Below, piece by piece: positions 33,788 through 43,022 of a stretch of 64,000 nt of DNA. The position numbers and the translations under genes are program-made. A model generated the notes under the pieces. That model saw only the letters and a list, made by a program, of their open reading frames with translations, was not told where the DNA came from and ran no database searches. This DNA comes from Homarus americanus (Eukaryota > Arthropoda > Malacostraca > Decapoda > Nephropidae), in assembly GCF_018991925.1 (NCBI RefSeq), contig NW_024722158.1, positions 2,510,144 to 2,574,143 on the forward strand. Reading direction: 5' to 3'. Every line of letters begins with the position of its first letter. The first letter of the stretch is position 1.

Positions 33788-34849
33788 CTTTACCTTCATC
33801 TTTCTCCAAACAACCCTACGACTAGCTACATTTCCATTTTTTCACCTTCTCTGTTACTTTGATCGTGTGTTGCCCGTGCGTCCGTCCACCTGCGCTTCTC
33901 GGCTTGCGCCGCCGCCGTGGCGAGGCGGTTCTTCCTCCGCTTTGCCAACACTGCCTAAGCTAAGACGACAACCAAAGCACCCGCGTTGGCCCTTTGCTTG
34001 CCCGGTCCTGCTCCCGCCCTCCCTCTGCCTCGTCCTGTTTGTGATTGTTCCACCTACCGGGCACATTGCCTACCCCCTCACGCAAGCGATGTTTAGCCAC
34101 TGCACCTGTTCTCTCCGTCTAAAATTCACTTCTATCCTCCCTTTATCCTTCCCCTGAACCTCCTCCCCCCCTGTCACTAGCATTTTTAAATTCGATTCAG
34201 GTGACCCGAGGATCACAGACCCAACACAGACAAAACCAAATACGTGCGCTATGCGCTAACCAAATAAAACGCAGTCGTGTAAAGCCACGGCACTATCTCT
34301 CCCACTACAATTCCCTTCCTAACCTCCTGCGCCTTCCTCTGTCATCTTGCCCGCTCTGACTTTCGCTACCAACAACTTTATGGAGCTTCTAAAACTTGAA
34401 CTGAACAGGACGACCGTCCCCTGACGCCGCTCTCCAACGTTTGTTCCAGATATGTTTATGTGTAGCCATTCAGTTAATTCAGTCAATTGTAGTGAATATC
34501 AGTGTTCATCAGTGTTCATGCTTTAACAGTTGAATTGTCATTCACCCAGTGTAAGAGAAGTAAGTAAGATGAGGGTGGTGTAGAGGTGTTGAAACACGCG
34601 CCCTCACACTGTTGCCGTAAAGTCGCGGTTGTTCAGCTCTGGAGGGACAACTTCTACCTCTGGGTCTCGGTCACCTTCGTCCATGTTCACCTTTCCCTTT
34701 TGTTGCTCTGGATCCATTTCCACAACCTCTTGCCCTTTTATTGATATTAATTTACAGCTCCGGTTAGGTCTCAAAATTTGTTTGATGAACCACTGCTCAC
34801 CGCCTGTATTTGGTGGTGCACTCGCTGCTTGTATTTATGTTTGATGATA
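33788..34849. other. Unassigned, with a GC-rich island
   Basis: 33870-34110 is GC-rich with open frames on both strands (33867-34157 plus, 33854-34066 minus). Neither shows a domain, and the sense of coding cannot be decided. 34430-34560 contains short repeats of the AGTGTTCATC type. No LTR partner was found. Confidence 0.3.
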
Positions 34850-35205
34850 GTAGGTCACTGTTGGTTGCTCGTGGTGTTACAAGTGGCACTTTACTGCTGG
34901 ATGCTTATGGTGTTACAAGTGGCAGGTCACTGCCGATTGCTTACGATGTTACACGTAGATCACCACAGGTTGCTAACGGTGTTACAAGCCGATCACAGCC
35001 GATTGCTTACAATGTCACAAGTGACAGGTCACTGCCGGTTGCTTTGGTGTTACAAGTGTCATGTAACTGCCGGTTGCTTATGGTGTTACAAGTGGCATTT
35101 CACTGCCGATTGCTTACGGTGTTACAAGTAGCATTTCACTACCGGTTGTTTACGGTATTACAAGTGGCATTTCACTGCCGGTTGATTACGGTGTTACAAG
35201 TAAAT
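34850..35205 (+). repeat. Minisatellite, about 36-bp unit
   Basis: About ten diverged units on the pattern GTGTTACAAGTGGCATTTCACTGCCGGTTGCTTACG. The last five units (35040-35205) are the most regular and earlier ones carry deletions. Open frames across it (34778-35131, 34810-35322) are products of the repeat period, not genes. Confidence 0.85.
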
Positions 35206-36829
35206 TTAATCACGCTTACTGTGTACTTCGTTGAGTTGGTTATTTGTTACCCTAAAACCGGTGATAATGAATCAATTTTCCTTTCCTTCGTAACCTCAGT
35301 AGTTGGCGGCAGCTCTGCCTGACGAAAGGAATACTCGCAACCTGTGGTCCACACTCATAGGCAGTGTCCCGACCAGTGCTGATGTAATGTATGTTTTCCA
35401 ATTTAAGGGTACAAGTATACAATATCAAAGGAGGACATGAAATTCCGATATCATTCGACGATTTTCTTATTTTACGTAAGATTAGTAACATATTAATTTG
35501 TTGCTGATGCAGTAGAAAAGGCGATGAGGTTGACAGGTCAACGGATATGGTCATTCTGGTACCATCGTGTAGTGAAAGCAGAAGGATTGTACACTGATTA
35601 GTACTTCTGAGGTTTTCTTCTGGCAACCACTATGTCATCCGCGAGTATCGTCTCACATTTGGTCTAATTGTATTTGTTATGATAAATTAGTTTATTTACT
35701 TCCTTTGGATAAGTGTTCCATGAGCCAGTTTCGTGCCTTTTCATACATAGAAATCGGAAACTGGTATCGTTCAAGATAATCTACTTAATATTTCGTAATA
35801 CACACCTATATTTACGACCTTGGATCACGGTTATGTCAAACTATAACAAATTAACTCCGACTAAATTGTCTGTGTATTGAATCTCATAGTGCAAGCTTCT
35901 TTTAGGATTACTGTTCACTAACATCTTTGGTGTGCTTGTGAATTGAGAGGCTCTGATTCATGTAGTCATCAGTCTGTCTTGGTAATTGGTGTATTTACTG
36001 TCGTTATTGCATACTCAGTCAACATAACTAATATATTTTATGTGGATTACATGTATGTGCAAGTAAACTTATGTTCAACTAGCTGTTCTCTGCAATACTT
36101 CTATATTTGGTGAAATCCTATGCATACCACATGGGTGCACGGAGATTATTTAATGCTTGTGAGAGTCATCGTCCAACATATTCTCAACAACTGACATCTC
36201 CAGGTTATGCCTCCTCGTCCCCATTTCCAAGAAGACTGGCTAGCTTGAGTACCAGGAACTCCGACCAAGGCATATCGTCAGGTTTGCCATAAATACTTAA
36301 GTGCCGAGATATCATCGTTGAAACGCCACTGCACCTCAAGACAGCATACGGGTATGGAAGAACTCCTCAAAGCTAGCACCTCTGCTACGGGTGGCACGTT
36401 TGCTCATTGTGATCAGCCTGGCGGCGGTGCCTTTGATCAATCTGACACGTCTTCACCCTATTGGGGCCATACTGAGCGCCGCGGCGAAGGCAACTGTCCT
36501 ATTCGTAGTTTTTTGGCAGAACATGATGCCATTCAGGTGATGTAGTGTTTGTTTCCTCTTATGTTTTAGCCCAAAATTTAAAGGCACTGCTCAATAAGTG
36601 GTCGTGTTAATCTGTCCCAAATAAGGGTGACAGAAACCTTACTCATATAGCAGCATGTGATCTCACAATCTTCAGTTGCAAGTTTAGCCAAATAAATTGA
36701 ATATTTCTTTTAGTTTATGTGACCACCTTGACGACCTCAATAAGCGAATGTTCCCGATTCCAAGACAGCCGCTCAAACGGCAACGAAACGGACCAGATGC
36801 AAGGTCGTCGTGCAAGCTTTAGGGGAATG
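35206..36829. other. Unassigned sequence
   Basis: Frames at 35252-35626 (minus) and 36318-36545 (plus) are open but show no family signature. The rest is AT-rich and non-coding in appearance. The stretch just before 36830 might hold the N-terminal part of the hAT remnant, but no BED-finger or other motif is visible. Confidence 0.3.
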
Positions 36830-38045
36830 TGCAGCTCAAAACTTGGTTAGGAAACTACAAATAAATTTAGTGTAATTATTGACGAAAGTACCGACTGTTC
36901 AGTAAGTAAATCACATGCAATGATAGTGAAGTATTTTGATCTGGAGAGATAATGACAAAATCGCGATGCTGGATTTGATTGGAGTATTTGAAGGTAATCA
37001 GAGTTCGACTGGTGAAAATATATAACATGCTGTTTCAGTGCCTCACTACACATGATTTACCATTGAACAACTTCATTGGGTCTGCTGCAGATGGGGCGTT
37101 AAACATTACGGGCGAATATAACTGTGTAACTAGCAGAATGAAAGTTCAAATGCTTGGCATTACCATATTTAAACGTGTTGCACATAGTATGCATCTCTGT
37201 GCCAGCGAATAAGCAAAGACCTGGCCACGTAATCGTGAAGGTGTGTTGAGAAATGTGTACATTTTTGGAATTCCAGTTTTGGAATTCCAGGGTTTTGTCA
37301 ACTCAAACCACAAATATTTCATGCCTGTGCCACGAGGTGGTTGTCACTCCATGAAGCTGTTGCAAGAATGCTCGAACAGTGGCAACCCCTTCAAACTGTA
37401 TTTCCACATCAGGGTAATTGAGGAGAGACTTGTGTTCTGCTAGATGAATTTTGAATTACATATTGCCGCAACTCAACACAATAAACTTGATTTTTCAGAG
37501 TAAAGCCCCAACTTTGCATTTAATCCGTGGTGCATATGTCAACTGCATCTGTTATTGGTAAACTCCTTTTGCCATTTACATAGTGCGTCAAACTTCAAAT
37601 GCATGGTATTGATTCAACCGATGATTCCCTATATGTACCAGTCAATCAGATATATTCGGGATCGCAATTACATGCCACCTTCCAAAGGCTAGAGTATTAT
37701 AAGATAAGCATGAACACTGACGAAGATGTGGTTCAGAGATTTCTAGTAGTAGTGTGTAGGGAAATAAAGAACAGATTCGAACTAAACAGTAAGTTGTGGT
37801 GACTGGCGGTATATTTACACCCCAAAAGAGTCAGCAATTTTTTAAATCTGTTATTAGCGCTTTAAATGAAGAGGGAGATGCAAAATATAAATGTTTTGGA
37901 CATTAGCAATGGAAGTGTTGTCACTTCTAACGTCCACTGTTGATGCAAAGCGTCCTTTTCTAAGGTGAATTTAATTAAGGAAACAGAGAAATAGTCTTCG
38001 TATACAAACTGTAAATCCTCAATAACCTTTGAGCGAATATCGTAA
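36830..38045 (+). pseudogene. Fossil hAT transposase (ZMYM/GTF2IRD2-like type)
   Basis: Across shifting frames the plus strand reads SVIIDESTDCSVSKSHAMIVKYF (36865-36935), the first catalytic Asp block. LPLNNFIGSAADGALNITGEYN and AHSMHLCASE (37060-37210) follow as the second Asp and the C-x-x-H-x-x-H/N-type block. NPFKLYFHIRVIEERLVFC (37385-37440) comes next, and near 37940-38030 the C-terminal dimerisation region (KRPF, NLIKETEK). The similarity is to host-like hAT proteins of the 52-kDa-repressor/ZMYM class. At least four frame breaks. TIRs were not identified. Confidence 0.65.
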
Positions 38046-38235
38046 TTTAATATTATTGTGGATGTAACGTATTGTTACCACGTGTTCATTGTAATCGGCT
38101 GTGGTGTTCCCATTATGTGATGGTGCTACAGTTGTTACCAGTCCCTTTCTTCTAATAAGCTTGAAGTATTATGTTAAACGGTGATATTTTGTTTTCTAAG
38201 AGTTGTTGTTAGGTAGTAGGTAGTAGGCAGCTATA
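38046..38235. other. Spacer with GTAGTAGG motif
   Basis: Holds the GTTAGGTAGTAGGTAGTAGG motif also found near 470-497 (reverse complement). Otherwise nothing recognised. Confidence 0.3.
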
Positions 38236-38880
38236 CTCTGGAACGGGGCTGGTAATCTAGACAATATTTACCTAGATTTTGCCAAATCTTTGGACAGTGT
38301 ACCTCACGAAAGGCTAAAATTCAAACTGGAAGGGTACCACAGGGCAGTGTATAGGGCCCGTTGTTGTTTGTTTGTTCCATAAATGACATGCCTGACGTTG
38401 TATACTCCTCCATACAAATGTTTGCCGATGACACCAAGTTATTTCGGGAAATCAAGAACCAATCGGACTGTGAAAAACTGCAGAAGGATCTCTGTGAGCT
38501 CCAGGAATAGTCGAAGAAATGGCTACTGAGATTCAATATCACGAAGTGTAAGAAGATGCACCTGGGGCGTACCAACGGTAAGGATGCGTGTCATGTGTCC
38601 CCACGGGATGAAGAAACTGCACTATTTAAAACAATGTGAGAAGGATCTAGATGTGTATGTTGACAATGAGCTGAAGTTCTCGGGCCATTGCGAGACGAAG
38701 GTAAATCAGGCAAATAAATTATTAGGTCTTATAAGAAGGTCGTTCAGATATCTAGACGGTCCGTCCCTCGTAATGATCAACAAAAGAGAAGTGCTTCCCT
38801 ATCTGGAGTACTGTCACCCCGTTTGGTCCCCGAGATATGCTAGGGACTGTCAGTTGGTTGAAAAGGTTCAAAGGAGGGTC
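38236..38880 (+). mobile_element. LINE-A fragment with microhomology-flanked deletion
   Basis: It starts in RT motif A (LDSVPHERLKFKLEGY) and ends at VEKVQRR before a (ATT)n tract. Compared with the intact LINE-A, the piece between GGAAGGGTAC and GGTACCACAGGG is missing, the two ends sharing GGGTAC. Frame breaks follow, then an open stretch KDLDVYVDNELKFSGHC to GPSLVMIN (38640-38780). Confidence 0.8.
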
Positions 38881-38912
38881 CTATTCAATTATGTATTTCT
38901 TCATGGTTCTTT

Positions 38913-38939
38913 ATTATTATTATTATTATTACTATTTGA

Positions 38940-38975
<36 letters not shown>

Positions 38976-38990
38976 CATTAATGTTGTTAT
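38913..38990. repeat. (ATT)n microsatellite
   Basis: TTATTATT runs with interruptions at the 3' edge of the LINE-A fragment. The Leu/Ile-rich frames over it are artefacts. Confidence 0.9.
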
Positions 38991-39690
38991 TACTATTTGT
39001 GTTCTTTTGGCTAAATGAACTTTCAATATCAATATCAATGTCAATAAGAATTCTTCAAATTCTCGGAGAGCCGAATTTCAAAATAAGTAAATATTTCTTG
39101 ACTGCAGATGATCTGAGGTAAGATATTTTAATTTCAGCATAGTTTTTTGGAAGTTTATATGGCTTGACAACACCTTATTTAGAGAGAGGACATATTCTAC
39201 TTGATATTTGATATACTATGTAGGTGTTCCGCGTGTTCATCGGTGTAACCACGGTACCTCACTGGTGTAGGCGGATCAGCTGTTCTTTATGATCACTGGT
39301 GTGTACACAAACACACACACACGCGTATCTACATCCTTGACCACCGAAGGGTCAAGACGTACATGGCGCTCCTCTCGGAGCAGCCAGGTCAACTGTTAAG
39401 TTGGCCCATACCAACTCCCTCTCCTGAACCCTCCTCCCCACCGGAATATCAACAAGTTCTCGCCAGAAGTTACTATTTCACTTAGGAAAGGAATGGAACC
39501 AGTGTTAAACAGAGGTGAACAGTGGTGAACAGTGCTTAAGGCAGTGAGAACAACTCAATAGTAACAGTCGTACCCAAGTTAACCTTCACACAGTGAGGTC
39601 CCAGGTACCCAGTGATAACGGCCCATGAGACCCAACAACCAGCCATGTGTTAATCCGTCTACGATAGGAAGGCCTGGGACCACACCTCAC
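38991..39690. other. Unassigned sequence
   Basis: No coding signal; a short (CA)n near 39309-39322. Confidence 0.3.
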
Positions 39691-39832
39691 TCATATAACA
39701 CCATCTGTAAGGGAATTACTACACCACGTCAGGTCCCTCATAACACCATATGTGAAGGAGTTACTACACCACGTGAGGCCCCTCATAACACCATCTGTGA
39801 GGGAATTACTACACCACGTGAGGCCCCTCATT
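39691..39832 (+). repeat. 45-bp minisatellite, first block (3 units)
   Basis: Three units of ATAACACCATCTGTGAGGGA-ATTACTACACCACGTGAGG-CCCCTC. The block is separated from the main array by about 320 bp containing another repeat. Confidence 0.9.
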
Positions 39833-39964
39833 GGTGGTTACAAGTGTCCCCTGAGGAATGCAGTGATGGGTAGGGAAACACCGTGTAACACTGAAGTCCG
39901 TTTATTATGGATGAGAGAAATACAAGTGGTGACTCGCGTGTGCCATGCATGGCTCACACAGTCA

Positions 39965-39992
39965 GACTGAGGCTGCCTTGCCATATGGCAGC
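39965..39992. other. Short perfect hairpin
   Basis: GAGGCTGCC-TTGCCATAT-GGCAGCCTC: 9-bp arms closing a short loop. Without a downstream T-run or known context, no function is assigned. Confidence 0.5.
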
Positions 39993-40044
39993 CTCGGGGC
40001 AATGTTGCCACATAACGTGCAGTGTTGCCACGTGATGATATATA

Positions 40045-40142
40045 TAAATGCTACTCGGCACAGTAGCTTATATACAGGGTTGCTACTCGGCACAGTAGCT
40101 TATATTCAGAGTTGCTACTCGACACAGTAGCTTATATACATA
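40045..40142 (+). repeat. Three tandem 32-33-bp units
   Basis: TGCTACTCGGCACAGTAGCT followed by TATATACAGGGT (and variants) three times in a row, directly before the main 45-bp array. Confidence 0.85.
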
Positions 40143-40154
40143 ACCTACACTCAC

Positions 40155-41133
40155 AACACCATCTGTGAGGGAATTACTACACCACGTGAGGCCCCGCATA
40201 ACACCATATGTGAGGGAATTACTACACCACGTGAGGCCCCTCATAACACCATCTGTGAGGGAATTACTACACCACGTGAGGCCCCTCATAACACCATCTG
40301 TGAGGGAATTACTACACCACGTGAGGCCCCTCATAACACCATCTGTGAGGGAATTACTACACCACGTGAGGCCCCTCATAACACCATCTGTGAGGGAATT
40401 ACTACACCACGTGAGGCCCCGCATAACACCATCTGTGAGGGAATTACTACACCACGTGAGGCCCCTGCATAACACCATCTGTGAGGGAATTACTACACCA
40501 CGTGAGTCCCTCATAACACCATATGTGAAGGAGTTACTACACCACGTGAGGCCCCTCATAACACCATCTGTGAGGAATTACTACACCACGTGAGGCCCCT
40601 CATAACACCATCTGTGAGGGAATTACTACACCACGTGAGGCCCCTCATAACACCATCTGTGAGGGAATTACTACACCACGTGAGGCCCCTCATAACACCA
40701 TCTGTGAGGGAATTACTACACCACGTCAGGCCCCTCATAACACCATCTGTGAGGGAATTACTACACCACGTCAGGCCCCTCATAACACCATCTGTGAGGG
40801 AATTACTACACCACGTGAGGCCCTCATAACACCATCTGTGAGGGAATTACTACACCACGTCAGGCCCCTCATAACACCATCTGTGAGGGAATTACTACAC
40901 CACGTCAGGCCCCTCATAACACCATCTGTGAGGGAATTACTACACCACGTGAGGCAGTTTACACTCATAACACCATCTGTGAGGGAATTACTACACCACG
41001 TGAGGCCCCTCATAACACCATCTGTGAGGGAATTACTACACCACGTGAGGCCCCTCATAACACCATCTGTGAGGGAACTACTACACCACGTGAGGTCCCT
41101 CCTAACACCATCTGGGAGGGAGTTACTACACTA
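40155..41133 (+). repeat. 45-bp minisatellite, main array (22 units)
   Basis: Twenty-two head-to-tail units counted by eye. Most contain CCACGTGAGG and a minority (about 40710-40920) CCACGTCAGG. Units are 44-46 bp, with one 8-bp insertion (CAGTTTAC near 40956). Because 45 is divisible by three, both strands read open over hundreds of bases (ELLHHVRPLITPSVR on plus, GLTWCSNSLTDGVMR on minus). There is no reason to consider either a gene. Units are directly adjacent with no spacers, so it is not a CRISPR array. Confidence 0.95.
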
Positions 41134-41298
41134 CGAGTTTGCTGTTCAACACCTACAATAATCTGTATGTTCACTGTATGTTCCTTTACCTTTCTCTAGT
41201 GAAGGCTTTTGTTAAACCACCACTGTATGTAATATGTCATTTATGTCCAATGTATATTTTCAGCCTTCCGGCTGCAGAACTTTTTCAATAAACCGTCA

Positions 41299-41334
<36 letters not shown>

Positions 41335-41335
41335 A
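41134..41335 (+). mobile_element. 3' tail of an unidentified retroelement
   Basis: CTTCCGGCTGCAGAACTTTTTC-AATAAA-CCGTCA followed by (ATT)n (about 41301-41332). A polyadenylation signal directly followed by a microsatellite tail is typical of a 5'-truncated non-LTR element. Its family is not recognised. Confidence 0.45.
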
Positions 41336-41904
41336 TCACTGGGAGGGTGGGCTTGCCTGTCCGTAATGAACAATAACAGCCCGTTCACTCGGACCGAAAC
41401 CTTACGACACTGTCCGAGTGTATTGAATATTCTTTCTCTGGGTGCGCGGGCTGGCTCGTCTCAAACAAATGCTCACATCCCTGTACGCTTGAACCGAAAC
41501 TTTATGACAACTCCTTAGATATTTGAACACTTCACTCAAACACACGACACTCTACGTCACTGGCTCTTGTGCTGACGTTATGACGATCTACGTTGTCCCA
41601 GGCTGAAATCCCGGCGTTGGTGGTTCTTTTGTCCCTCATGGAAATTGAGAATTCCCTTCGACGCCCCGCCGTAATTGTTTTGACTGTAAACGCCTTAGTT
41701 AAGGACTTTCAGGTGACGGGCAAGTCGAAGGGAATGACTGAAACCCGCCATTTGATGCATTCAATATTTATTGATGTGGTCAAAACCTGCAGAGGAGAAG
41801 GCGTTCATAATATTACATGGTGATCCATCTGATACATAATTAGTTAGTCTCACACAATTTTATCTTAATTACAATTTATTAAACATACAGACATAGCACA
41901 AAGT
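41336..41904. other. Left flank of the env-bearing Gypsy
   Basis: A 76-codon frame (41593-41823) has no recognised domain. Otherwise nothing. Confidence 0.3.
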
Positions 41905-42340
41905 TGTAATGGCCCCTGTCTCATCAACAAAACGTATTATATAAATGGGTTCTTACATCTGATTTATATTCAGATTCACCACCTGTAACTTTCCACTAAC
42001 TATGAGTAAGACATGAACTGATCACGTGAAGGGTAACTTTCCCAAGAGGGAGAAGCCCATATGTCAGCATCTGTGTAAGAGCGCACTAGTGCGATGCCTT
42101 AGTCAGTCACTCACATCAACTAATATCAAACGGACGTTGATCCACGTTTATATTACATAAACGCCGTCCTTTCTCATTCACTCATAAATAGTGGAACTTA
42201 CTGTTGATATACACTCAGGAATTATAAACATAATACTTTTATAATATAACAAGAAACTTCAATTGGGTTTCATTACCAAAAGCCAAATTATATTATATGT
42301 GTTACCAACCTGGTTAACTGGGGAATTAACCAACTTAACA
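41905..42340 (+). repeat. 5' LTR of the env-bearing Gypsy
   Basis: Starts TGTAATGGCCCC and, on the TG...CA rule, ends at CAACTTAACA (42340), 6 bp before TGGCAGCAAGGTGG (42347), a plausible primer-binding site. Homology with the 3' LTR stops earlier, at 42300. A TATA-like ATTATATAAATG is at 41936-41947. Confidence 0.75.
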
Positions 42341-43022
42341 TATAGGTGGCAGCAAGGTGGTTAACAGATACGATTAACTGGTAGACATACCAAGACGTCA
42401 GTGTTTTGTGAAAACAAGAAAACAAAAACAGTGACGTTACATAATCCGAGTGTTAAAACTATATCCCGTATCGAGACGATAATTAGTGAGTGCTCCTCAT
42501 CTCTGACACCTCAAGAGGTGCAGAATTATTATTATATCATGCAACCTGTTTGGTGAAAATTCCTGTTAGTAACAAGTAAGGAAGCCCCAAGTCAGCATAG
42601 TGTTGTGTCTACAGTGTTGTAGATGGTTTCATAAACTTTAGTAACAAGTGACATTTCATAAGTAGCTGGACAGTTGTGTGTTATGCGAGCGTGGATTGCA
42701 GTATATCCGGTGTCATCAGACAGTTCTCCATATATACGAGACTGCAGAGGTTTGGCACACGGCAGAAGCGACAGCGACTCAGCAGCAGTAAAAAGACAAA
42801 TCCCTCATCTCAGCAAAATCTGTTCAACTGTGGAGGTAATCCCCTATCCTGAAGTGGTCTCGTCCGCCGTCGAGGTAGCAGTGCGTCATCCTCGTTGGCA
42901 GGGTAACCAGCCGGAGGCATGCGCATTCCCAATCAAGGACGAGTGACGAGACTCCGCCCACTCTACCCCACTACAGATATCAACTAGAAGGATCGCGTTT
43001 TCTATACAGACGCAGTAACCCC
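42341..43022 (+). other. Gypsy leader, upstream part
   Basis: Untranslated leader between the 5' LTR and the nested LINE-A. Contains the candidate primer-binding site at 42347-42360. The 90-codon frame at 42674-42946 shows no gag similarity and is not called. Confidence 0.5.

Noticed and set aside
33854..34157. Host exon in the GC-rich island
   Set aside because: Open on both strands with no domain, no splice-site pair and no continuation; composition alone explains the open frames.
35252..35626. Minus-strand 124-codon frame
   Set aside because: No recognisable domain, flanked by a minisatellite; not distinguishable from chance.
39965..39992. Intrinsic terminator
   Set aside because: A hairpin without T-run in a eukaryotic repeat context; bacterial-type termination does not apply.
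40083..41161. A possible repetitive protein gene (15-residue repeats) or CRISPR-like array
   Set aside because: The 45-bp unit is a multiple of three, so both strands appear open. There are no spacers between units, the context is eukaryotic, and no start or flanking gene supports coding.
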